From contig JAFGJA010000226.1 in assembly GCA_016929355.1 (NCBI GenBank), forward strand, positions 1 to 15,328: 15,328 nucleotides of DNA, in the 5' to 3' direction. Below the pieces are notes generated by a model, which was given only the letters and a program-made list of their open reading frames with translations, was not told where the DNA came from and searched no databases. The number at the start of each line of letters is the position of its first letter. The stretch's first letter is position 1. Of the stretch, positions 7,401-14,786 are shown in pieces. The translations under genes were made by a program, and so were the position numbers. The stretch comes from Anaerolineae bacterium (GTDB lineage: Bacteria > Chloroflexota > Anaerolineae > Aggregatilineales > Aggregatilineaceae).

Positions 7401-10400
7401 AAACGTTAGCGTCAGTCGATGCGCCGATCATCGCCCACGGGTTTGATCCTGACTTCCCCCATGTGCTGCAAATTCGTCATGTCAACGTTGTGCCCACCCG
7501 GTTGTGGTGGACCCAGTATCGCGGGTTCCGCGTCTATAACATCCCGCCGATCACGCCGGATGACTGCGGGATCAACAGTAATCCCGATGCGCAAGGGCGC
7601 GGGGGGTGTCAGGAATACGTTTACGGTGATGACACGGTTAGCGATCCCTTGACCTCGGTCTTTCTGTATGAGCAGTTGTGGCGGTTTATCCAGATCGGAA
7701 CGGGCGACCTCCCGTCTGATGGGCGGTTTATCGAATCGAAGCATAAGGATTCGCGCATCTACCTGTATGTGACCGGGGCGGATACGGCGACGTTGTATGG
7801 TGTCTCCGGGTTGACTTACGGCACAGTTGAAGTGCTGGTCGATGGCGAGTTGGTTGGAACCTGGAACCTGCGGCGCGCGATACGTGGCGTCGATCATCCG
7901 TATACCGTCACCGGCTTGAATCCGACTAAGACGCAGTTGATCGAACTGCGGATGCAAAACGGGCGGGGCAAGATGGGGTTTGACCGGGTGGTGCTCTATA
8001 ACCGGCCCACGCTGGCTCCGAATTCCACATTAGACCCCAGCAGCCCAAATGCAAATGGGTACGAAAACGATGGTACGGTGGGTGGTGTGCCCGCGTTGCA
8101 GTTCTCCGGTCAGTGGCGGCGTATCGCGGATGAGAATTCGTCCAACGGCACGCACGAACTATCGGCAGGCGCGGGGGATCGCGTTGAATTCGATGTCGAA
8201 GGCGCGACCTCAGTCGTCCTCTACCGCCGGTTGCAAACGGCCTATGGCGAGGCGAATGTTTACGTTAACGGCGAATTGTACGGCTCGTTTAACAATAAGC
8301 TGTCCTCACTGACGGGCGTCTACCAACAGCCCTTCACCATTGCCGGGTTGAATCCGTATTTCAAGAACCGGATTATGCTCGAAGGCAAGATGGTCAAGAA
8401 CTGGTTCGGCAACTATACAGCCAAGCCATTTGACATTGACTATGTAGTGGTCCGGCAGGAAAGTGACGAAACCGCCGGGTCCACATACCTCGAACCCGGT
8501 TTTTACGACGATAATGATGCCGAAGCCCTGTTGGGTGGCGCGATTACCTATATCGGGGATCGCTGGACCATTGAGGGCGATGTTCACCGGGCCTCGACGA
8601 ACGGCCATAAAGCCCAGGTGATCTTTGAAGGCGATGCGTTTAGCGCCTATATCAATAAGTCCGGGCTGGCGGGTCGTGTGCAAGTGTATGTCGATGGTCA
8701 ACTGCAAATGCAGATGTCGCCCGGTGGTAATACGACGGATGTCCCGCTCACGGTGGTTGGGTTGGACTACGGCATCCATGTGGCCGAAGTGGTTGTGGTC
8801 CGGGGGGTGTTGCAGATCAATTCGTTCCAGGTCTACGATCTGACGGCGGATGTTGCGCCCACCTACGATCTCACCAATCCAATCGACCAGGCGACCTTTA
8901 ACACGCCCGGTTATCTGCTCTCTGAAGAATGGATACTGAACGCGGAAGGATTCCTGGAAACCGCCGAGAATGACGCGCGTCTTTATGCCTACCTGACCGG
9001 TGGGGATACGCTGTGGTTATCTCACGCGGCAGGCGTGGCTTCGGCGGCCATTGAAATTTACGTCAATGGTACGTTGACCTCAACCCTTGATACGCTCTCC
9101 ATTCGCCAGCAAACGCCCGATGCTGAGGGTGCAGCCGAGTATATGGTCGGCGGCTTGATGTTCATGCAAGATGCTGGAACCTGGGTTGAGATTCGCAAAA
9201 ATGGGTTGGGCAAGATTCAACTCAAGTCGATGCGAGTCGGCAATGTGGCCGATCTGGGTACATTGGCGGTGGGCGCGAAGATCGAAGCGGAGTCGGTTAT
9301 TGACGACGATCCGCCGCCGGCAGGCTTCTACCTGATTGGTTCCTGGGTCGAACAGCCCTGGAAAGCCAGCGACAAATACAGCAACGGCTTCCATATGCAG
9401 AGCAACAGCGAAAGCGCGAAGGCGTTGATCGTGGTCGAAGGGGCCGAATATCTCACCCTTTACCGGACCATGCAGTTCAATTACAACGATGCGGCGATCT
9501 ATGTGGATGGCGAATATTGGGGCAATATGCCGAACAAATCGACACGGACCCAATATCAAGTGCCCTTCACGATTGGCCCATTTGACCCTGAGGCGACTCA
9601 TGCGGTTGAGCTGCGGCAGACGGGCTTCCAGAAGTATTCGATTGACTATGTCCAAACGACGGAGTCGTTGCCGGGACCGATTGGCGCGGGCTTCTATGAA
9701 AATGATGATCCAGTCTTCGCTGACGCCTATGTTGGCAACGTGGTGGAAGCCGATAACGTGAGTGCCTCCGGCGGATCGCAGCACAAGATGGGTGGGACGG
9801 GCACGCGGATGTACTTCACCTTTACCGGAAACAAGATCACACTCTACCGGCAGATGTGGAGTTTGGGGGGTGTCACCTATGTTTACATTGATGGCAACCC
9901 GTACTCGATCTTTAACCGCAACCTGCGCACCGAGTTTCAGGTTCCGTATACCATCGTCTTGCCGACCAGTGGCTTACACCAGTTTGAACTGGTCGTGGGC
10001 ACACAGACCACTTTTGTCGATGCTATCGAGATCGGCAATATCGGCCCGGCCACCTATGGCGCGTACCAACACGATGCCCCACAGGTGATCACCAACAGCG
10101 ACATTCAGTGGACACAGGTCGATGACGCGAATCATTCGGCTGGATCGTACATCTGGACCAAAGAAAAGTATGCGAACGTGCTCATGCTGTTCTATGGTGA
10201 AAGCGTCCAAATCTACAGCACGCAAGGTCGCCAATGGGGTATGTACAGCGTCTATCTCGATGGTGAGTTTATCGAGGAAGTCGATCAGTATGTGAACTCC
10301 GCTACGGATATCCCGTTCTTCAAGTACGAAATCAGTGGCTTGGAGAAGGAAAACCACATCCTTGAATTCCGGTTTGAGCGGCATAAGAATGTGCGTGCGC

Positions 10401-10894
10401 TGGCGTTGAAGGCCAACTTCGATCTGATCACGGTAGACGGCTTTGATCCGCCGCTGCCGGGTGATGATGGCGATGTCGGTTCCAACATTCCGCGCGTCGG
10501 CTGCTTCGAAGAATCGGATAGCAAGTGGGTGCTGTACGGCGCGGGCGATGCCTGGCAGTATGTCGAAGAGACTTCAGCGTCCGGCGATCTGTATCTCCGG
10601 GGCGAAAACTTCCCGAATGTCTCGGCTGAGTTTATGTTCCAGTCGTCCGGCTTCTCGCTGCGTTACCATACGGAAGGTGGCGCGGGTAAAGCGATCATCG
10701 AAGTGGATGGTTCGGTCATCGATATTGTGGATATGTCCAACGTGGGCTATGACTCGTTGAATGTGACCAATCTCGATCCGAACGAACTGCATGTCCTGCG
10801 TATCCGGCAGGGCGGCGGTGGTCCGATCTTCATTGACCGGCTGGACCTGCCAAGCTACAACCCGTCCTATGATGATAACTGCCGCATCCAATAG
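4403..10894 (+). CDS. Giant secreted protein: zincin-like domain plus eleven beta-sandwich repeats
   Basis: A 2163-residue exported protein. The start at 4403 has a strong GGAGG (4392-4396) six bases upstream and opens a signal peptide (MGFHRFRQ, hydrophobic core, cleavage probably near TQASA). A propeptide-like region follows (about 75-190). Residues about 215-485 resemble secreted zincin metallopeptidases: an opening strand VQVIFVEST, a helix ending in ALDWW, the active-site block, a Met-turn-like SLM (Met446) and an Asp-rich GWEDGNGDGVYD (470-481). The active-site block reads KMVGHVFGAGDE (396-407), so the first His and the Glu of HExxH are replaced by Lys396 and Met397. The domain is therefore probably catalytically dead. 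An Ig-like segment (about 500-625) precedes eleven repeats described separately. There is no C-terminal membrane anchor or sorting signal; the protein ends DDNCRIQ. Likely roles are cell-surface adhesion, polysaccharide binding or an S-layer/sheath component (inference). Confidence 0.9.
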   Translation: MGFHRFRQAAHHILTVTILLTVVFTTFVPQWATSTQASADPASAYETTSNTVMDAATDTVSLADLSEPAARPVEVESSTVLVPMNTLILTESGAVADLTTAITEAGGSVYLRQGDALFAGVKGLDDTALATLGARTTYRDVVADSALATLTTEEQATITVWNSLINRQPLNFSNFIASGADASSAVFASVNGSPANSVQAEAYDPTDTQTSSFLYGDVAVQVIFVESTGAGENWAEAEITKVKAEISQALDWWSTVSPVPAPGGEGNPVAHVSWDVSYYSATDNAADYAKIQIAQEPIDLTVADAADPDVGWMQTIATNFTGVPGNAGLRLMADTARDNAGTDWGMVLFVVDSSNDADGRFSDQKISGAALNGPWAIVTYNAGDLGIDNLEVPVAKMVGHVFGAGDEGWTPEFGGCRPTEVYGYLRVDHTNCEYDLNPRKLVPSLMRSGEIMVSAYSNFQLSEEARGQVGWEDGNGDGVYDVVNNMQNGFAGYASAPICPVLRFNDVPILNAPFVPEGYTLADSWTVEVFDPEALNGLGELKEYMLYSPVNINAPQAVWGRVNAGPWQVGYPANDGNWNSKDETYNLTVNGWAGVANNVELIVLDRWENPIITDPVVIDIAVPPAAGTFEAENRATPGIDLFNFEGIYEAGWASGSNALASGGAYMFSGSEAGNEACFTFDGRMAQIQYVPDPAYDTNKAQVYVDGELHSFIYYDGATTAPMTHLIANLSDEYHTVQVVSEIGPITMDNFNIWEIGPEDVIHGTQPGGAYAADVSAGNAFFYENTGVKYFPNGAWATTPLPASTRPGTPDNSAKSSAQLYDRLYMFVDQAHIAAIYREVGPGMGTANVYVDGAFRGVMNNEAAFSDVVPFYIGGLDPDPAAPDPWYHAIELRVNAGSTGVNVDAVRVLYKDDSGVDFMPAVASGATADIAFNDPLVTQEEYGTWVPQNTAKVYQSREMGSTLTFFFEGTAMAALVRTNALNGGTFEMYVDGELIRTVDTKTLASVDAPIIAHGFDPDFPHVLQIRHVNVVPTRLWWTQYRGFRVYNIPPITPDDCGINSNPDAQGRGGCQEYVYGDDTVSDPLTSVFLYEQLWRFIQIGTGDLPSDGRFIESKHKDSRIYLYVTGADTATLYGVSGLTYGTVEVLVDGELVGTWNLRRAIRGVDHPYTVTGLNPTKTQLIELRMQNGRGKMGFDRVVLYNRPTLAPNSTLDPSSPNANGYENDGTVGGVPALQFSGQWRRIADENSSNGTHELSAGAGDRVEFDVEGATSVVLYRRLQTAYGEANVYVNGELYGSFNNKLSSLTGVYQQPFTIAGLNPYFKNRIMLEGKMVKNWFGNYTAKPFDIDYVVVRQESDETAGSTYLEPGFYDDNDAEALLGGAITYIGDRWTIEGDVHRASTNGHKAQVIFEGDAFSAYINKSGLAGRVQVYVDGQLQMQMSPGGNTTDVPLTVVGLDYGIHVAEVVVVRGVLQINSFQVYDLTADVAPTYDLTNPIDQATFNTPGYLLSEEWILNAEGFLETAENDARLYAYLTGGDTLWLSHAAGVASAAIEIYVNGTLTSTLDTLSIRQQTPDAEGAAEYMVGGLMFMQDAGTWVEIRKNGLGKIQLKSMRVGNVADLGTLAVGAKIEAESVIDDDPPPAGFYLIGSWVEQPWKASDKYSNGFHMQSNSESAKALIVVEGAEYLTLYRTMQFNYNDAAIYVDGEYWGNMPNKSTRTQYQVPFTIGPFDPEATHAVELRQTGFQKYSIDYVQTTESLPGPIGAGFYENDDPVFADAYVGNVVEADNVSASGGSQHKMGGTGTRMYFTFTGNKITLYRQMWSLGGVTYVYIDGNPYSIFNRNLRTEFQVPYTIVLPTSGLHQFELVVGTQTTFVDAIEIGNIGPATYGAYQHDAPQVITNSDIQWTQVDDANHSAGSYIWTKEKYANVLMLFYGESVQIYSTQGRQWGMYSVYLDGEFIEEVDQYVNSATDIPFFKYEISGLEKENHILEFRFERHKNVRALALKANFDLITVDGFDPPLPGDDGDVGSNIPRVGCFEESDSKWVLYGAGDAWQYVEETSASGDLYLRGENFPNVSAEFMFQSSGFSLRYHTEGGAGKAIIEVDGSVIDIVDMSNVGYDSLNVTNLDPNELHVLRIRQGGGGPIFIDRLDLPSYNPSYDDNCRIQ
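6284..10866 (+). repeat. Eleven tandem carbohydrate-binding-like protein repeats
   Basis: Eleven copies of a beta-sandwich unit are encoded here. Each has a core strand like VYVDGE, starting at residues 702, 848, 987, 1144, 1286, 1428, 1552, 1699, 1827, 1950 and 2099. Spacing is 123-157 residues. Around the core a common pattern is seen: LYR plus about ten residues, the xVYVDGe strand, often a G.(F/M)NN turn, a hydrophobic strand like PFTI.GLDP, then H.IELR and IDYV. Repeats 5, 8 and 9 are the most alike. The pattern is typical of galactose-binding-like modules that bind sugars at cell surfaces; the exact family is not assigned. The units are well diverged, so the array is old and not a recent DNA-level duplication. 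Confidence 0.75.
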
Positions 10895-10932
10895 GCAGCG
10901 ATCAACATCATAAGCGGTAAAAAGCAGTCAAC

Positions 10933-10955
10933 AGGGGCGCACGCGCTGCGCCTCT
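10933..10955. other. Hairpin after the giant gene
   Basis: AGGGGCGCA (10933-10941) pairs with TGCGCCTCT (10947-10955) around a 5-base loop, with eight of nine positions matched. There is no T-tract after it. It stands 25 bases before the strong terminator and may protect the mRNA 3' end. Confidence 0.4.
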
Positions 10956-10979
10956 GATACGCTGCAATAGAAAAAATAG

Positions 10980-11022
10980 AACCCGTCCGGTGGAGGTGCG
11001 CCGGGCGGGTTATGCGTTTTTT
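10980..11022. terminator. Bidirectional intrinsic terminator
   Basis: AACCCGTCCGG (10980-10990) pairs with CCGGGCGGGTT (11001-11011), 11 bp with one G-T wobble. On the plus strand it is followed by ATGCG and six T (11017-11022). On the minus strand it is followed by a T-run (the plus-strand A-run at 10971-10976). It lies between the convergent giant gene and the dehydrogenase-like gene, so it can end both transcripts. Confidence 0.75.
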
Positions 11023-11026
11023 CTGA

Positions 11027-11081
11027 CCCCTATCCCCCGGTCCCTTTCCCCGCAAGCAGGGATTGAGGGTGGGGTCCATCC
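11027..11081. repeat. C-rich/G-rich dispersed repeat, shortened copy 3
   Basis: It contains the C-rich start, the CCCCGCAAGCAGGG block and GAGGGTGGGGTC of the repeats at 2507 and 4046, but the middle is absent. The junction lies at an AGGGA string that occurs on both sides of the missing part in copy 1 (2562-2566 and 2606-2610), consistent with deletion between short direct repeats. Confidence 0.55.
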
Positions 11082-11141
11082 GGTCCAGCCCTGAATTTTA
11101 AGCAAATTAGTACAGAGTAGCCTATGTTTAGCCAGGGTTTT

Positions 11142-11195
11142 GTAGGGGCCGACCAGCGTGTCGGCCCAGGGCGGACACATTGGTCCGCCCCCTAC
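11142..11195. repeat. Modular GTAGGGG...CCCCTAC palindromic repeat, two-hairpin form
   Basis: Ends GTAGGGG (11142-11148) and CCCCTAC (11189-11195) are perfect inverted repeats. Inside are two perfect 8-bp hairpins. The first is GGGCCGAC (11146-11153), loop CAGCGT, GTCGGCCC (11160-11167). The second is GGGCGGAC (11169-11176), loop ACATTG, GTCCGCCC (11183-11190). The whole can fold as a cloverleaf or cruciform. It lies just beyond the 3' end of the minus-strand dehydrogenase-like gene. Confidence 0.8.
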
Positions 11196-11227
11196 GGAAA
11201 ACGGCGGCTTATTTGAGCCTCAGTGTA

Positions 11228-12364
11228 CTAGCTGGGATTCACATCCTTCTGTTCAACCGGCGCTTCCTGCGGCGTATCGCTGTAGGGTTGGGTGTCTTGC
11301 TCGCCATTTTGACCGGGCAACTGCCACGTTTCCGCCGGAATGTTGAGGTTCGCTGCTGCCAGCGCTTTTTCAACGCGCGGCGCACCGGGTTCGATCTCGT
11401 TCAAAATGCTATACGGAACGCCGAACAGCGCCACGAATTCCGCGATTTTGTCCACCATCAAATTGAAATCAAGCGCGTTGATCTGATCCAGTCGAATATT
11501 CGCTTTTTGCAGGGCATCTTGCAGCGCGGTAGGCGACTGACCATGCAGCGCCGAAACGAACAGCATACACGGGCCGATCAGTTCCGCGTGGGTAGGTTGG
11601 GTCCGGTTATTGAAGGGCGTATTGGCGACCAGCATATCGGCCAGATAGTGTTCGCTGCCTTGAATGGCGCGCTGGTGGCCGATCTGGTTGGCCGTTTGCA
11701 CAGCGACCATCATCAGGTTAAGCAGCGTTTCCAGCGCGTCGGCTTCCCCTTGACCGATGGCCGCCGCATTCTTGATCGCTTCTTTGACCAAATCCGCCGC
11801 CACACCCGCCGCCCAGGGGACGAACCGTTCTGTGCGGGGGTTTTTGCCCTGTTTGGCCGCATGACGCCAGTCGAGCAGGGCGGTGATGATGGACAGCACA
11901 TCCACGATCCCGGCGGCGCGGGTTTGTTCCGGCGCAGCGCTGATCACGGACCAATCAATGATGATTTCGCTCGCGGGGCCGGTTTCTTCATACCGGCGGC
12001 GGACGCGATTCCCGCTTGGTTCTTCAACGCACGCGCGCGGCGTGAGCATCGCCACGCTGTCCAATTGGGTAGGGACGATCACCAGGGGCAGGTCATTGCG
12101 CGCGGCGATAATTTTGGCGGCGTCGATCTGCGGGCCGCTGCCCACCGCGTAAATAACCTGGATACGGCTGGGCAAGCCTGCGGCCAGCGTATCAAACAAA
12201 GCGCCCTGATACGTGGGCGGTTCCGCCTGGATCACAACGGGTAATTTAAGCTGAGTATTCAGCACGGCCCACACGTCATCGCTGGTGAGCAGTGCGACAG
12301 GACGATTTTCTTGCACTGTATTGAGTTCCCGAATCGTGATTCGGGGCAAGGGCCACACTGACAT
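11228..12364 (-). CDS. Glycerol-1-phosphate dehydrogenase-like protein (Fe-ADH/DHQS superfamily)
   Basis: A 378-residue cytoplasmic protein of the group that includes archaeal G1P dehydrogenase (EgsA) and Bacillus AraM, which reduce dihydroxyacetone phosphate to sn-glycerol-1-phosphate. The NAD(P)-binding turn is VGSGPQIDAAK (74-84). The three metal-ligand positions can be matched: Asp155 in GIVDVLS, His239 in GSEHYLAD and His259 in THAELIG. The stretch after VPT, usually containing Ser/Thr-x-DG in this family, reads QLDSVAML, so substrate handling may differ. The C-terminal tail is Gln/Pro/Asp-rich and probably disordered. The start is supported by GGAGAAAG (minus strand, 12369-12376). It is divergent from the ABC transporter operon and shares a 200-bp control region with it, which hints at joint use of a sugar or polyol phosphate. 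Certainty is high for the superfamily, low for the substrate. Confidence 0.8.
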   Translation of the reverse strand: MSVWPLPRITIRELNTVQENRPVALLTSDDVWAVLNTQLKLPVVIQAEPPTYQGALFDTLAAGLPSRIQVIYAVGSGPQIDAAKIIAARNDLPLVIVPTQLDSVAMLTPRACVEEPSGNRVRRRYEETGPASEIIIDWSVISAAPEQTRAAGIVDVLSIITALLDWRHAAKQGKNPRTERFVPWAAGVAADLVKEAIKNAAAIGQGEADALETLLNLMMVAVQTANQIGHQRAIQGSEHYLADMLVANTPFNNRTQPTHAELIGPCMLFVSALHGQSPTALQDALQKANIRLDQINALDFNLMVDKIAEFVALFGVPYSILNEIEPGAPRVEKALAAANLNIPAETWQLPGQNGEQDTQPYSDTPQEAPVEQKDVNPS

Positions 12365-12413
12365 ACGGCTTTCTCCGTGTAATTTGAGATCATCAGATGT
12401 TTAATTTACGTTT

Positions 12414-12443
12414 AGTGTAATGCGAATTGGCTTTTTAGTCCAA
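12414..12443 (-). promoter_or_regulatory. Possible promoter of the dehydrogenase-like gene
   Basis: On the minus strand TTGGAC (12438-12443) and TACACT (12414-12419) are separated by 18 bases, about 50 bases upstream of the start codon. Matches to consensus are partial. Confidence 0.3.
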
Positions 12444-12445
12444 TT
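12425..12445. promoter_or_regulatory. Inverted repeat in the divergent control region
   Basis: AATTGG (12425-12430) and CCAATT (12440-12445) are perfect inverted 6-mers with a 9-base spacer. They overlap the presumed -35 of the minus-strand gene and lie 29 bases upstream of the ABC operon -35, so a single regulator bound here could affect both directions. Confidence 0.3.
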
Positions 12446-12473
12446 TGCTCGTTTTGCCGTATCATGTGGCGCT

Positions 12474-12501
12474 TTCACCTTTCATTAACCCCCGGTATAA
12501 T
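12474..12501 (+). promoter_or_regulatory. Promoter of the ABC transporter operon
   Basis: TTCACC (12474-12479, four of six matching the -35 consensus), a 16-base spacer and a perfect TATAAT (12496-12501), continuing as TATAATGGC. It lies 65 bases ahead of the first permease start and is the best promoter in the window. Confidence 0.55.
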
Positions 12502-12565
12502 GGCGCGCACTGATGCGGCATCTTTCTAAAATAACCACTTTTTAGTTCGTAGTAAGGATGACTTT

Positions 12566-13738
12566 ATGGCAACAACTGCACACTCTTCTTCTGCCACATC
12601 CTCACGCCGGATTCAAACCCAACTCTGGTCAGTTCTGCAAGGGCTGTTAGTGCCGTTTTTGTCGGTCTTCACGGCAATTATGGTGGGTGCGATCCTGATT
12701 CTGGTCAATGGGCGCGATCCGATCACCGCGTATGAAGGGCTGATCGAAGGCGCGTTTCTGGAACCGCGTGGGCTGCTGGCCTCGTTTCGCAACATGACGC
12801 CGCTTGTGCTATCAGGTTTGGCTGTGGCTTTTGCATTTAAAAGCGGGCTGTTCAATATTGGCGTGCAAGGCCAATTGATCCTCGGATCAGTGGCGGCGGC
12901 GTGGGTCGGGTTTGCCTTCGAACTGCCGCCCTTGCTGCATATCACGGCGGCGCTTGGTGTCGCGCTGCTGGTTGGCGGTTTATGGGCGGCGATTGCCGGT
13001 GTCCTCAAAGCGTATGCGGACGCGCACGAGGTCATCACGACGATCATGCTCAACTACATCGCGTCGAACTTTGCCAGTTGGTTGATCGCCACCGGCAGCG
13101 ATGGTTCCCGCCCTGGCCCGTTGGCGAGTCCTGAAGCGAAACTGGACGCGATTGCGCGCACGCCGGAGATTCTGGACAGCGCCAAACTGCCGGTGATCTA
13201 TTCTGTGCCGCCGGATTTCGATCTGCATATTGGTGTTTTTATTGCGATTTTGGCGTCGGTATTCATCATGTTTTTGCTCTACCGGACGACGTTTGGTTTC
13301 CAACTGCGCATGAACGGCCACAGCCAGAGCGCCGCCGAATATGCCGGGGTGAACGTGAAGCGCGTGACGATCATGACCATGTTCATTGCGGGCTGTCTGG
13401 CGGGGCTGGCGGGTGGTATTCAGACGCTGGGCTTTAATCACGGCTATGAAGGTAATCAAAGTCTGGGGCTTGGGTTTGACGGAATCACGGTGGCATTTTT
13501 GGCCGGGAACAACCCGTTAGGTGTGAATGCGGCGGCGTTTATCTTCGGTGCGATGGATTCCGGCACGAAACGCATGGCGCTTTCGGCAGACGTGGCGAAC
13601 GAATTGATCCAGGTGATCCAGGCGTTTATTCTGATGTTTGTCGCGGCGGATCAAATTATCCGGCAGATGTACCGCATTAAAGCCAAGCCGGGATCGCGGC
13701 TCGCGCTCGGTGGCAGCAGCAAAGGAGGCGAAAACTGA
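12566..13738 (+). CDS. ABC transporter permease, nucleoside (BmpA/YufP) type
   Basis: A 390-residue inner-membrane permease of the BPD_transp_2 family, with about eight to ten hydrophobic segments. Family marks are VAFAFKSGLFNIGVQGQ (87-103), AHEVITTIMLNYIA (153-166) and a cytoplasmic loop around GFQLRMNGHSQSAAEYAG. These match the larger permease of nucleoside importers such as Bacillus YufP (NupP), which work with a BmpA-type lipoprotein and a double-domain ATPase. The start follows AAGGA (12554-12558) by seven bases; residues 1-20 are a Ser/Thr-rich cytoplasmic lead before the first membrane helix. The stop codon overlaps the start of the next gene (TGATG), a sign of translational coupling. 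The substrate-binding protein is not in the window. The substrate is inferred as a nucleoside but could be another sugar compound. Confidence 0.9.
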   Translation: MATTAHSSSATSSRRIQTQLWSVLQGLLVPFLSVFTAIMVGAILILVNGRDPITAYEGLIEGAFLEPRGLLASFRNMTPLVLSGLAVAFAFKSGLFNIGVQGQLILGSVAAAWVGFAFELPPLLHITAALGVALLVGGLWAAIAGVLKAYADAHEVITTIMLNYIASNFASWLIATGSDGSRPGPLASPEAKLDAIARTPEILDSAKLPVIYSVPPDFDLHIGVFIAILASVFIMFLLYRTTFGFQLRMNGHSQSAAEYAGVNVKRVTIMTMFIAGCLAGLAGGIQTLGFNHGYEGNQSLGLGFDGITVAFLAGNNPLGVNAAAFIFGAMDSGTKRMALSADVANELIQVIQAFILMFVAADQIIRQMYRIKAKPGSRLALGGSSKGGEN

Positions 13739-14739
13739 TGGATGTTGAACTGGGTGTTGCCATTATCGCCACGATTAACGCGACGATCCGGTTTTCGATA
13801 CCGATCACGCTGGGCGCGCTGAGTGGTATTTTCTGCGAGCGATCCGGGATCGTGAACATCGGGATTGAGGGTATGATGCTGATGGCGGCGTTTGCCGGGT
13901 TTATGACCAACGTGGCGTTGAGCGAAGCCGGGGTTGATCCGGCGCTGCAAGCGGCGGCGGTGCGGTTGGGGTTATCGCTGCTGGTGGCGCTGCTGACCGG
14001 CGGCGCGTTGGGGCTGCTGCATGGCCTGCTCTCGATCCAGTACAAAGTCGATCAGATCGTGAGCGGGACTGTGATCAACATTCTGGCGCTCGGTCTGACC
14101 GGCTACTGGTACAAGTCGAATGCGTCCACAATGGGCAAAATGCAGAACTTGGTCAGCAATCCGTTTACGCAGGATGGCTCGTGGAAATTGTCGATCTGGG
14201 ACAATTTTTCCTTCTATTTGCCCTATGACATCGGGCGTATCCTGTTCGATAAAGACCTGATCACGTACCTGACACTGGCGCTGGTGTTTATCCTCGGTTG
14301 GGCGTTGTATAACACCACCTGGGGCTTGCGCACGCGCTCGGTGGGTGAAAATCCGCGTGCCGCCGATACGCTCGGTATCAACGTGTATCGCGTCCAGTAT
14401 ACGAACCTGTTCCTGGCCGGGATGCTGGCGGGATTAGGTGGTGCGTTTTTATCGCTGGCGGCGGTGGGTGTCTTTGAGCAGAACATGACCAACGGGCGTG
14501 GTTTTATCGCGCTGGCGGTGATGATCTTCGGCAACTGGCGGCCCTGGGGGGCGCTGCGTGGTGCGTTACTGTTTGGTTTTGCCACCGCGCTGCAAGGTCA
14601 GTTGCAGCAGTTTGGGATCGATTTGCCGCACCAATTGGTCGGGATGCTGCCGTATATTCTGACGATTGTCGTGTTAGCCGGGTTTGTGGGCCGGGCGCAG
14701 CCGCCCGCGCACGCCGGGACCGCGTATGAGGTAGAGTAG
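13738..14739 (+). CDS. ABC transporter permease, nucleoside (YufQ) type
   Basis: A 333-residue inner-membrane permease, partner of the preceding one and related to Bacillus YufQ (NupQ). Marks are LGALSGIFCERSGIVNIGIEG (split here as LGALSGIFCERS, 25-36, and GIVNIGIEG, 37-45), QYKVDQIVSGTVINILALGL (101-120), and a loop GLRTRSVGENPRAADTLGIN that contacts the ATPase. About eight to ten membrane segments are visible. A strong AAAGGAGG site (13721-13728) lies inside the end of the upstream gene. In comparable operons the ATPase gene precedes the permeases; here it follows, and is separated from this gene by the 426-bp S23 cassette starting one base after the stop codon. Confidence 0.9.
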   Translation: MDVELGVAIIATINATIRFSIPITLGALSGIFCERSGIVNIGIEGMMLMAAFAGFMTNVALSEAGVDPALQAAAVRLGLSLLVALLTGGALGLLHGLLSIQYKVDQIVSGTVINILALGLTGYWYKSNASTMGKMQNLVSNPFTQDGSWKLSIWDNFSFYLPYDIGRILFDKDLITYLTLALVFILGWALYNTTWGLRTRSVGENPRAADTLGINVYRVQYTNLFLAGMLAGLGGAFLSLAAVGVFEQNMTNGRGFIALAVMIFGNWRPWGALRGALLFGFATALQGQLQQFGIDLPHQLVGMLPYILTIVVLAGFVGRAQPPAHAGTAYEVE

Positions 14740-14740
14740 T

Positions 14741-14775
14741 AAGTGATGAGTTTTAAGTTCTAAGTCATAAGTTGT
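14741..14775 (+). repeat. Left heptamer array of the S23 cassette
   Basis: Five contiguous heptamers: AAGTGAT, GAGTTTT, AAGTTCT, AAGTCAT, AAGTTGT (consensus AAGTTNT), 35 bases. It begins one base after the permease stop codon. It is repeated in inverted orientation at 15132-15166. Confidence 0.75.
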
Positions 14776-14786
14776 TGGGGGATTGT

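Noticed and set aside
11180..12244. Long plus-strand open frame (354 codons) opposite the dehydrogenase-like gene
   Set aside because: The Arg/His/Gln-rich translation has no family features, while the minus strand encodes a protein with metal-ligand and nucleotide-binding motifs and a ribosome binding site.
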